From positions 12,123 to 44,048 of the forward strand of contig NW_019091647.1 of assembly GCF_001949145.1 (NCBI RefSeq): 31,926 nt of DNA. The letters are read 5' to 3'. The notes under the pieces were generated by a model. That model searched no databases, was not told the origin of the DNA, and worked only from the letters and a program-made list of their open reading frames with translations. Positions 1 through 12,400 of the stretch are shown in pieces; position 1 is the stretch's first letter, and every line of letters begins with the position of its first letter. Source of the DNA: Acanthaster planci. Its lineage: Eukaryota; Echinodermata; Asteroidea; Valvatida; Acanthasteridae. A program made the position numbers and the translations under genes.

Positions 1-95
1 AATGATGAATTGTTGAAGGATTTTGAAAACAGAAAAAATGATAGTCATGCTGGCCCAGCATCCTCAACGTTGAAAAATGCCCCAGCACGAAGTGG
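1..95. mobile_element. Right end of a TTAA-type element, cut by the window start
   Basis: The stretch ends at TTAA (96-99); read inverted it starts TTAACCACTTCGTGCTGGGG, nearly the same as the left end at 24197. The plus strand is open from base 1 to the TAA of the TTAA (about 32 codons, containing LLKDFENRKND), but this is too short to call coding. The rest of the element lies to the left. Confidence 0.5.
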
Positions 96-418
96 TTAAG
101 GTGATGCAGAAGTAACCAGAAACCTATGTTAACCATGGTGGTAGACGCTGTTCATAATGGGACTACTCTCATTTTCCAAGCAGGAAAATGTTGGATAACT
201 TTTTTCAAATATTTTGGTGTGAAAACAAAAACTGGGTAAGCCTTGTGGTAATTTTGTTCACATTTCTTGGGACACCACAATTAGGGGACACTGGAAATAA
301 CTATGCCTTGTTCAAATGGTTTAAGCTTACATCCACAGAGGAAAAGAAAAGCAAATACTAGAAATTCAGCTCATGAAGGTTCAAAAAATGCTGGAAGTAC
401 CCAACAACAGCTTCATAC

Positions 419-492
419 CTTGGATCATGCCTGATGTATCGAATGACCAGAACAAATGCTATTGCCCTGCAGTCTTTGTTGCATGATGTCAT
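419..492 (-). CDS. INTS1: INTS1 exon 26 (last in window)
   Basis: It encodes MTSCNKDCRAIAFVLVIRYI then RHDP, matching vertebrate LMSSAEECCRNLAFSLALRSMQ. The acceptor is CCAATCAG and the donor AG|GTATGA. I find no further INTS1 exon down to position 1, so the C-terminal exon(s) lie to the left. Confidence 0.92.
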
Positions 493-3400
493 CTGATTGG
501 ATAATTCAGTCTGATGGGTAAATAACACAAAGGATATAAACATAAATACAAAACAAATTCACGGAGTGCACTTTTCATCAGACATACTGATTTGAAGTGA
601 TCTTTGACCACACGGCTCACCACAAAGTTCTGTAGGATTCCCACTGCACTGCTAGACTTCTCTTCCAGTTCATTCAATGCCTCAGCCATGCCTAGACAAA
701 AACAAAACCGTACAGAGGTGGACATTACTACAAAGGATCACAGTTCCCCATTACCAAATTGGTACCAGACCATTGACTGTATGTAACAACATCCTGATGG
801 GCTGACACACCGCCTGTATGTACTTTCTGAAATGCTTACAATGTGATGGAGCAAACCCATACAGCCTTCACATGGACACCACCTGGACTATGTGTCTATC
901 CATCCTCTATCTTTGCCTACAATGGGAGTACTTGAGTACGAAGCCATATGAACTGAGTGCTGTGAAATGTACCTTCCGAGTCCTCCTCAAGAGCAAGTCT
1001 CTCAGCAAACAACTTCACATCTTCTACATCCCATGATGCATCAGCCCCCATCATGGCACTGAGTGAAGGGGAATATGTCTCCTCCCGATTGCCCATCCCC
1101 GGGATCTCATCAATGGTAGACTCCACCTGGGTAGGGGCACCGCCAGTTCCCGATTGGTCCTTAGAGGAGCTGGTCAGTGTGATGCTTGCCAATAGGGACT
1201 TGAGCTGCTGGATGTCTGGGTAAATCTGAGATAGATTGCTACAGGATGGAGACAGGAGAGGAGTATGACCAGCTAACTTGTAGTAACACTAGGGCAAATT
1301 AATCATTAAAAAACGACAACATAATTAATGTACACCTGAAACAAACTTTACAAACGATCCGAGTATGCCACATTCCACCTCATCACTTTTTGCAATCAGG
1401 GAGGTTGCATTCACTCGGTTGCTTTGTACAATAGATGGCTCAGTGTTTTACACTGTTGGGAAGGGTCTTCAAGATCATGTACCTGCATGTATCTATTACA
1501 AATGTACCACACAATCTGAAGAAAAACCAGAAGCCTGGAGTAAGGGCATCTTACTTGAGTGGGACTGAGTGTTTCTCCAGTAGCGGCTGTGCCTCAGTGG
1601 GGCTGTGGCTGGAATATTGGTACAGTAACTGGATAAACTTGGTGATGATAGGTTCAAGGGCCTTCTTGGCTATCAGAGCGTGCTATAAAAGGTCAAAGGT
1701 CAGACAGTAGTGCATTGATACAATACTACACTGGGATATAAAATGCATATTGATTAGCATTATTCTGACTTTTGTATTTGTTTAGATGAGGCCCTTTCCA
1801 GGTCTCACATTAGTGAATATAGATATTTGCATCAGTAATCAAACTATAGCTAAAGATCAACAACATGAGGTCCAGCCAAAGACCTTTCAAACACAACACA
1901 TCCATTTAATTTGTCATACGACCTCAATCTGTAAAAGTCTTCCACTTATGCAAGGATGATTTGGGGAGATTTGGATGATTGAGGTAAACTTCACCTTCAG
2001 TTAGCAGCTCACATTATTTCTTTCCATATTTTATTGAAGTTTACCTTCATTTTACCAGGAAGACTGGAGTTGGTTGTACACAGAGGAGTGGCTCTGAATA
2101 CTGTTGTGTGTCCTTTGAGCCAAATTGCCCACACTAATTCAAATACGAAATACTATGGGGTTGGAAATTTGTGGATTTCATGAAAGTTGTCATTTTGAGA
2201 TTGGTTGTTAACCTCTTCGGACCGGAATTCTTTGACCGTGACTGCTGGGCTGTAGTATGCCCAATATTCAAAGCTCTGTCCAGCAGCAGGCCCCATTGAA
2301 CCAGCAGCTGCATGGTGAATAGACTGTATGTGTGGTATGCACTAATCCTCACACATAGCCAACGGTTTCCGGTGCTAACGGGTTAACAGAACAGTGACTC
2401 CAAGACAGAATAATTGGCAATATTGTTGAATTTTGACCATCTCCATATTATTCAAATTTATTCTAATATTGAATACCTGTAAGATGGGAAAATATGTCTC
2501 TATGATGCTATGCAGGACCTTGGTAGGCTGATCAAAGAGCTGAGGCTCTAGGAGCTGAAGAATTCCCAGGATGTGGTTGAAGAAACGGAGATGCCCACGG
2601 GTACGGAACTCCTTGAGGTTCAGATGAGTTCGGCCTTGAAGTAAGACAGCCACCATGGGTAGTTGCCTTCAGAAAATAAAAATGAAATCATGAAAAAGGA
2701 ATTTAAAGCTTGTATTTTCCTTTATTTAAAAGCTTTTGTCACGAAAAATTCACATCAATATTTTTGATAATGGACTTGTCTCATGGCGTTGTATTGCTTA
2801 ATTTCATGTTTTCTTTTTACCAAAGGGTCAAATTGCACATAAGAAAGGAATTTCACAGAAGTGTGAATCACTAAGTGTTTGTCTCAACGAGGCACCTCTG
2901 CAACTTCACAGCTAAAGCTCACAAGGTTGATCTCATATTTTATTACCTGTTCTTCGTTGTACACGTTTACATAAAACAAATGCACTTGGCGGACTTAATA
3001 GGATAAAAAGTACCGAGCCTTTCACACAAAGAATATTGTGCGGCAAACAGATGTAAGCATCGTTCCATAAACAAGCAACTTAAAATTAGTTCCAGTAAGG
3101 TGACCTCTTCATGCTACATTAGACAGTCATCCAACTTAGTGGAGACATCTTAATATAGGCTGGCTAACCAGGTTGATGAATTCTTTCATCCTACCTGAGT
3201 ATAAGTACAGGATGTTCTGCAGCCAGTTTGCGGCAAGCTACATTAGCATCATCAGCCTTTTGCTTGCTGATATCCCCTGGCTTGCTGTCCGCTAACACAC
3301 TCAGTAATCTGGGTAGTATGGTCCACACATAGCACTGTTATTTTCACATATGGTTATTAAATCTTAATAAGAAAAGGACTGCAATTTAAGAGTCAGAGTT

Positions 3401-6400
3401 TGGTTGAGTCATTCCTCCATCTCATTGAGTCAAGTTAAGTCAATAAAAACCCGTGTTGATTCAAGTCTGGTAACTTGCTTAATTTCATTCTGAGGACACT
3501 AACCTATGAGTAAGGCAGTCAACAGGTGTGGGTATGTGACTAGTGTCTTGTGACTGTAGCTTGGAGCTGATGAAGGACAGGTTCTGTATAGTCTCAGGAA
3601 CTTGAAGGTAGAGCTCCAATAACAGCTGCTGGTACAAGGCACAAGACGGGCTGAAAGACAAACATAACACTCAAGAGTCACTCACAGGACTGATTTGGTC
3701 TAACAAACGGACTGGTTTGGTAAACAAATATACATATTACTAGAGAGACCTCAAACAGATTTTTTTATGAGTGGAAGATAAAGTCATTGAACCCTAGTAC
3801 CTCCCTAGGTACATGTACTTCCTGAACTCTTCCAATTCCTCCACTTAGCAGCAAACTAACCATACATTCTTTGACCTTCAGGTTTCAAAGAGTATCAAGC
3901 CTCATGTACAGCGCACTGTGACTGGGTTCTATATTTCTCAGTCTTGGAATATCCTCCAAATCCTCCAAACACAGCAGTTCACATAGAAATCATGAACTCT
4001 TTGGTAATGACAATGGCTTTCAGCAGGTTAATAATTTACCCCAGAAGATGCCTGACTCATTGTCATCTCTTGCTCTACTAATTATGGAAGAAAATATCTG
4101 CACCAAAAGATGGCAAATTGAGTGGGCTACAATGGATTTTTGGCTTGAGTACAAATGTGCCTCCTATAATATGCTTCAAGGAGAACATGGAGAGGAGGAA
4201 ACTAGATCACAAATACAAACTGCCTGTTGACAATGCTACACCACTCGTACAGTGTTCTAAATGAAAAACCATTAACCTTGTTTCCCGACTGCAGTCACCA
4301 AGGTATTTGATGAGATGCTCCACCACTCCTCGATTGCTATGAAAACCATTTAGGAGCAAGGCCAGTCGAGCCTTGATGGTAATAGAAGCAACCTCTGTCA
4401 GTCCCTCATCAGCATCTGACATGGCATGGTAACCTTGGGATGAATCAGCTGCTTCTTGGATAATGTAGTCAGCCAAGGCACAGGTCTGGTCAGGAGACAG
4501 ATGCAAGACATCCTCTTCTGAGTGACGCTGTATCAAACCACCAAATATAAGCAATTCACTTCTCCTGAAAATCTATCTTTGCAAGTGGTAAAAAAAAATG
4601 TCTAAAATGTAAAAAATTATCACAAATATGCGCCCACACACAGTTTCAGCTGAGTAGTGATATTGTGATAGTGATGCAATAAAATTACAGTCTAAAATGC
4701 ATATGTCTCAAGGTTAAATGTTACTTCACTACATAATTAAAGCTTTCAGCTAAAAAAATTAATTTACTATGTCACAGAAATTTGTCGGGACCTTGGAGTG
4801 TGCCTTCACCATAGGAAGATTTGCCTGTAAGGTTACTGGGGGTTGACCATCATATATGGTGACATGTATTTTAGAGGCAGGCATGCAACTTCGACTTTGA
4901 CCCAAAAAACTGAGAAAGTCTGATCTGTACAAGACCAAACGTGAAGTGAAAAATGAGGAAAATCAGCTGAGCTGAGGAAAACCTACATGCCATAGAGGGT
5001 GCATTTTAGTTTGCCTACCTTTGAAGCCCTAGTATCTCGCCCTTGCCATATCTTTGGTATGTGGATGCATGCCCACAGGAAGTCCAACACAGCTGTTGCA
5101 CTAAAACTGAAATCAAATAATATCAAGCTAAAAAAACCCTCCACAGAACATTGCGGCAACACGAGGTGTGGATGGCATTGATGCATTTATGCAAAACTGG
5201 CCGAGTGAAAACGATTACTTTTCCCCAGGCGTCCTTGATTATTCAGCTCCTTAAGAGCATCCTTTGTAGAAATGCTATCGGTACTAAGGAAGGCTGAGAA
5301 GCAAGCCATTACAATTTACTGGTTTACATGTACAATATCCAATAGGTAGGCTGATTTTTGCCTTTCTGCAACACAGGAGGCAGGTTACTTTGAAAATAAA
5401 GACAAATTATCACCCTACACATATTTTGAAACAAATTTGCCAATTATCTTAAATTTAAATTATTACTTTGTAATGCATGAAAATATGTAACAAAATATTG
5501 TCATTTTTTTATACCCCAGAGAAACTACAACTGATCATTGAAATCAACCTTGTATGAAAGATTGGTCTTTCAAAGAACTTGATCCAAAAGTATGAAAATG
5601 TCATCATTACAAAACTGTTTGTAGATCGTGGCACAAACAGTTTGAATTACTCACCTATATGACTTTCTTGCAAACCCAAGCAGTTTATCAATACATCTGT
5701 GCAGCGTTTTCCAGTTAGCTTGGTGGGTAAGTAATGCCAGCAGGTATGCACTCCCTATTCGCTTCTGGCAATCTCCCTCACTGCCCATTGGACTCTTCCC
5801 ATTCCCAAGGGGAACCTTAGCAAACATGGCTTGCTGCTGCAACTCTGGGCAAGCCTGGCATGCCTCTGGATCTAGAAGAGCCAGCCAGTCTGTCAGGAGG
5901 CCAGCTGTGGAGGACAGGAGCTGTGGATGGCTATTGTCAAGAAGTTGGTCATTGGGAAAAAAATATAGTTTAAGTCTGTATGATAATTTACATGTATATC
6001 TGAAACTTAATCTAGCTCTTGCAACCCTAACCCAACCAAGTTTGTTCTGAAAGGAAGAAAACTAGGTAAAATATTAAGGTTGCTATGCATTAGAAGTGAA
6101 AAGACATAATAATAAACATAATAGCATTGAGCACAGAACTGGAAAGTTTGAACAAAGCCCCATTATCTTCCACACATGGGCCCCTGGCTGTCTGAGAATG
6201 CCCAGCATGATGCTAACTGTATGACGTTTGACCCTGTTAAAATGACAAGCAAGGTAGAATCTCCAAAATAAACAGCAACCAATATAAGTTTATAATCGTT
6301 GAGTGCATTGCCTGTGAATGCAGTCAGTGTGATATGAGGCTAGCTCTCCAGTCTAAGGAATGACAAGAAAGACATTAGATAAACAGGACATTCCCAATAA

Positions 6401-9400
6401 CCTACTAAGTAGTCTGGGTGCCAGACACTGATGAGTGCTTTTCCTGTTGATGGATTAACAGCCTGCTCAGCATTCCAACTCGTTGGTTGGCCTGCGAGGG
6501 TACTCTCCTGCCATGGCTGGCTGTTAAGCTAGTTGTCAGTAACTGCTCTAACTGGCTGGGGTTGCTGTCCAGAAGCTGCTTACATGCTGCAGGGTAAGTT
6601 TGAAAAAGATTGCACTATGAGCATAATAAAAATTCAAGCACCTTAAATGTTTTACCTATGACCTTAAGCTTCACAGCTAACTCAACTAGTTTAAAATGCA
6701 CCAAGACTATGTTGGATCCAATAATACCCAAGGCCAATTAGCCCTGTGAATTAGTACCGTAACTAGGTATCAAGACAGAGGTGGGCTGACATTTCAACAT
6801 CACTGTTGCTGATCATGCAATATCCATTGACTCTGCAAGGCTGTATGCCCAAAGATGAAATTGGGTCTTGTGCTCTGCACTACATGTATATGCTTAGGAA
6901 CCAGTGCACAGACGAGTCAGGAAGCCATTGCTAATAAATATAGCACCATTTCTTATTCACAGATGGAGTCAGTGAGGTAGATACATGTGTAAGGCAATGT
7001 CTAATAGCTGGATAGCTGGGGAATACTGAAAGGATATGGATTAACACTTTCTAGTATAAGAAACTATTAACTAATATTCCCAAGCAGACTATACACTGCG
7101 TGTAAATAACGTTAGAGAAAGCCCACATTCCAAAGCAAAATGAATATGTCCTGTGACAAAAAAACAAACATTCCATAAAAAATCATTGTAATCAGTTCAT
7201 GCTGCTGTATCATATTCAACTGGCCAGTCATTTCTAAAGAAGTTCACCGATGAGAGGTTAGACCTAGGCATCCGTAGACATGAGATTTCTCATTTCATAC
7301 CCCAAAGAAACGTAAAGCTGAACTGGTCCTTCTTCCATGTTCTGGCAAAGCACTGGTTTTTTGTTAGTGAAACACAAAATAATTTCTACCTTGCTCTAGC
7401 AGTTTCTCATCAGCTGAGGTCTGTCCATGTTTGAATGCCCTCATGACCTTTTCAATGGATTCTTCTTGTGTATCTCTGCTCATCTCCTTCAGGACTTGAT
7501 TGACTATAAAGAAAACAGAAATAAAATGTCAACCTCAAAAGGAGTAAACTCTTGGTTTCTTAGTCTTAAATTCAAAGACTGCGATTCTAAATGTCTATTA
7601 TTTTCCTCAATCTGCACAAAATCGGGCATTTCAAAGTGACCGCATGGTGAATTTGTCAACTTTCAAACTCTGAACAAACTCTTCTTCAATAATTAAAGTG
7701 TCAAAATGTAACTGGATCCCAAGAATGGAATCTAATATGGGTATCTCTTCACTTGTCATCAGTTTGCAAAATGTGCATCGAATATGCTTTTGATTTCTGC
7801 ACTGTGGAGGATATTGTTGCATTCAAGAAAAATCTCAGGCAATATTGAATGGAGTGATGGTTAATGATCTCACCACTGACATCTGCAGAGGTCTCATCAA
7901 GTTCCTTCTGGCAATGGGTCAGTGTTTGAGTCCAGATGCCTCCCTTAGTAGGTAGCACCTCACACAGGTATTGAACCAACTCAGGGAATGTTGAAGAAGG
8001 CCCATACTTCTTCTGAAGCTTCTAATGTAAAGGACAACATGCAAACAAACACAAAAGTAAATAAAATCCAGTTGATCTACAATTTGAACTTCATGTCCAA
8101 ATTAAACAGGGCAATGTGTAACTTGAGTGAAGGAATACAGATTTGGCTGGTCCTTGAGTGCTGCACCAGTGAATCAATGCATGGCTACCAGGACATTTGT
8201 TGCCTAAAAATGACAGCTGTATGCACACTGTTTCCCATTCCCTTCTTACAACTCAGATTGAAAGGAACAGATGGAAACCAGTCATTGTTGTTGCCTGGAT
8301 GGTTTGTATTTCAAAATTAATAAATTTAGAGAGAAAACCTCTGTTATTTTAGAGCACCTAGATGGGCAGTAAAAACATGGACGCAATCTTGCTTTTGCAA
8401 CAAGTGAGTTCCTGAGTACTGTACTCATTCAAAAGGACAGTGCCCTCATTAAACGACCAGGTGCACATTGCTACCCCTAGACAGCCAGTGCATTAAGAAC
8501 TTACAGAGCTCAAAGACACATGTAACTGGATCAGTCTTGTAGTCAAGACCTTTTCCACGTCTAACAAATATATATAAATATATATATATACATGTACAGT
8601 GTTGTACACTAGGAATCAATCCTGAAAATAATGTACAAAACAGTGTCCTGGAAATGTCACAGTGTTTGCAAAGGACTTGGCCTAAAGAAAGACTTGACAA
8701 CACTAGACTGGATTCCTACTTCTCACCTCTCTCGTCAATAGTAGCCTAAGCAATGAACAGCTGGTATTTGCCTGTGTGGCGAGCTGACTAGGTCGCAACT
8801 TGCCATCTCTCAACATGCTTAGCATGGCCTTGGGTAACCTCTCTGAAGGTCTATGCAAGGGATCTGTTCTTAGTCTCTGAATGTCCTTCAATAACTCCTA
8901 GAGGAATAAACATGCAAATAAACAAGTGAGCCATGAACAACTTTGATAATGAAACTCTTTAACAAATGAAAGAAATGTATAACATAGCTTATGTACCACA
9001 GGTTTATTATTATTATTATTTTTTGCTAAAACAACTCATTTCCTGCACAACATAAAGCAAGTCCTAGGTCAATAGGGAACAGCAATACAAGCATGCAACA
9101 TCTATCTCATCAACAAAGCCGTACCTGTGCTTTTTTCTCAAATAAGCTTGCCTTTTTGGAATACCAAATAGGCTTATTCTGAAGTATTCAGTCTCTGTTC
9201 TTTTTTTCCATGCTGGACTTGGTCAGTCCCATTATTTAACCCTTTCGCGCCAGGACGCGGCTAGAGCTGCTGTAAAAATTGAGATCCTCAGCCCGCTTTT
9301 CAGCTTTTTTCTTGACCCACGCTCGAGCAAACACGGTGAAAGAAGGCAGACCCTGGCTCTTGTATATATAGTGTTTGGCCTTTGTGTGTAGCCCAGAAAT

Positions 9401-12400
9401 GAAAAGACCAAATTTGCATCATAATCACCAACCTCACAATAGTCCCCACTTTCAAAAAAGGCAATGGGAATGTGGAAGCGTGAGTAGAGCCGCATACCAC
9501 CGAACAATCAGCCTTTTCACTGTGTAATTCAAAGCGTGCAGAGCACGCAGGAACACAAACCGAAAATTTTGGCAGGTGGCCTCCATGGCCAAGTGAGGCT
9601 GGAATTCTTTGAGTCGGCTTTCAGAAAGAAATTCCCGTCGTCAAGGGGTTAATCTCTCTCCACCTTTTATTCTGATATTGTCATCATGAACTTTTCTTTT
9701 TGCTTGTATGCTTGTTTCGGACCATCTTTCTTTATTTTATTTATCGGTCTTTTTGTCTGGCAATGTTTGTATTATCTTTTCCATCATATCCTTTCTGTTT
9801 GACTATTGCATGTAGGCTGCTCTCCTTAAGTCTGTGCTTATCTTGCAAGTGTGTGTTAATTCTGATTTTACTTCTTTTTCAAAATTGTTTATGCTGGTAA
9901 ATTTCTCCTGGAAGAAAACAAATGTAACAGTAACTGATTTCAGATTGATTTTATAAAATGTAAACTGAATGCATCTATTAATGATAACATCAATGTGAAT
10001 ATTTGTCACATTTACACCAAATTTTAAGAACCAACCCGAGACTTTTCAGTCCAGTGATTCCCCACTCTCCCTTACCTGTTGTATGGCTGAAAATACTTGT
10101 TTGGATTCACGTGGTGGTTCATCTGTAAATATCTGAAAATTAAACCAACAAAAAATGGTTGTAAGAAGTTTAACAACTCTTCATAGGCTGTGGAGTTTAG
10201 TTTTGCAAAACAACAAGGTCCCAATATTTGGGCCCTCAAATTTTTCCCCTTTTCTTTATTTTAAAATTTTATTTTAAGGTACGAAAAGCTGAAGGAAGCA
10301 CAAGAAATGTGTACTGCAGACCAGTGGGTCTCTGTTAGTGTCTTTGCTAAAATACTGGGGCTATGTAGACCCTTCCTCTAAGGGGCTTACCAGTAAGACC
10401 TTACCATTCTTCCGAGTAAAGTCCGCTTTTTTCATGGCATGTCTGCCGTTGCTAAGGGGCCGGAAAATTCGCAAACTGCACGCCCATGCGGACTCGATTG
10501 CGCAACGTGTTAATGAGCTGGCCCTGCCGGGCGCTATTGTTGCAGAGAAGCTATGTCACGAGACACAGAGACATTTACATACTGCATTCTTTCTGCGGAC
10601 TGGACGATGTTGGAAACACACTCGACTCAAGAGATACATTTACATATTGCGTTCTTTCCGCACACCAGGCGAGGTTGGAATAAAATGATCAACTCGGAGA
10701 AACATTCACACAATACGTTCTTTCCAAAGATTATAATACAGTCAACCCTTGTTATTACAAAATCGGCCATAACAAAATTCCAGTTATAAGAAATGCAAGT
10801 CTGTGGTCCTGGCGAAAACATTCCCCTTTTCTATGAGGAAAAAATCTGTTACAAGGAAATCGCAATGTACGATATTCCTGTTACAACAGAAGGTTTTCAT
10901 GACTCCACTGCTTGAAAAACCATTGTTGACGACCCATTTGTAATGAGCGTTTACAAATCATGATGGTGAAAACATGTGCACAGTGCATCGCCTTGGTTCC
11001 CGCCGGGCCGAACCATTGCAAAAGAAGGCGTGAGGGAAATGCGGCAACCAGCCAATGTACAGTTCCTGCCAAAAAGGAATGCTCCACTACATGTACATGA
11101 ACGTTGTATACGAATGCAGCTTTGCAGTTGCAAGTCAAAAAAACACCGCCCTCATGAATTTTTCTGCAGGTTCATTCACAAAAATCGATCTCATGTCTAC
11201 GTTTTTGTTTTCTGTGTTCATTATTTAATTTGAAGATGTACTGCTCGTACACAAAACGAGCGGTTTCCACAAAATTCCCAGCCACAGTACGTCCCTCCAG
11301 ATGCATCACGCACGCTTACCAGGCACCTAACAGTTTATAATTCAGCCTTTCGATGGTGGAGTAATTACGGGAAACAATTTGGAATCACACACACAAAATT
11401 AAACACTGATTTGTAAAATAAAATTTCTGACAAATAAAGAAACTCTATCACAGTGTGTACATTCATTGGGCATGGTGCAATTGCCAGTGTGTGGCTGCTC
11501 AGAACAGGTGATCAGGAGTGCATGTTGTGCACAAGTGGCGCAGCGCTAAATACTCTGCAGCGCCTGGTGGGTACTGTGTAGTTGCCGGTACGTACATTCG
11601 CCTAGTTGCACCGGCCTACTATCATCACTGAACCTGTACAAATCATTATGTCAGGAGTTCCGAACTCAGAGTAGCATAATAGCCGACGATTATAATGAAC
11701 ATGCCATTCCATCGAGGATTAGCCAGACTCTCCAGTAAACATCAGCCGTTCCAATCACAGACTTTCCAGTTGACATTGATATTTAAATGACCTGCCCTAA
11801 ATTTTTGTGGGGCATTCTGAACAGAGAGTGAATGAAATATTCATGTTTGCAGATTAACATACACCGTTCTTGCCGCATATGGTCGTCATCGTCAAGTGCT
11901 CTTCCCTTCCGCAGACTTCCCCCGGGAAGAAAGGTCAGGCCTTACTTGTAAACCCCTTAACCCCTTCAAAATTTGGGGAGCGTGAAAAGTTGTAACGTTC
12001 GTGCACCCACTAGAATGCTCCTTTGGGGATAACTGCATGTGCCTGTTTGGAGCATTGCGTGTTCCCCAGTGGCAGTGTAAGTGCACAGACCACTGTTCCA
12101 ACTCAATGTCTCACACTGTTCCCATAAGGTTCCCAATAGAAACAGCAGGTGTTTTCAATAGGAACAGGCCATGCTCTCTTTGGACCATTCTATGGCTTTC
12201 AAATCTTTGAGACACTCTCTTGACATTCTCTCCCCTAAGAATCAGTACACTACATAGACTCCACATCTTGCAAGCCATCCTACCTTGTTGAGCATCTTGC
12301 ACCATTCTTCCTGGTTCTCCTCATCAGGTAGTCTCACCACCTGCTCAGAAGTGTCCATCTTTTCCACAGGTTCCTCCTTCTTACTTTCAACCTTGTCTGG

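Noticed and set aside
4048-4230. Plus-strand 60-codon ORF
   Set aside because: No homology, no splice context; lies in an INTS1 intron.
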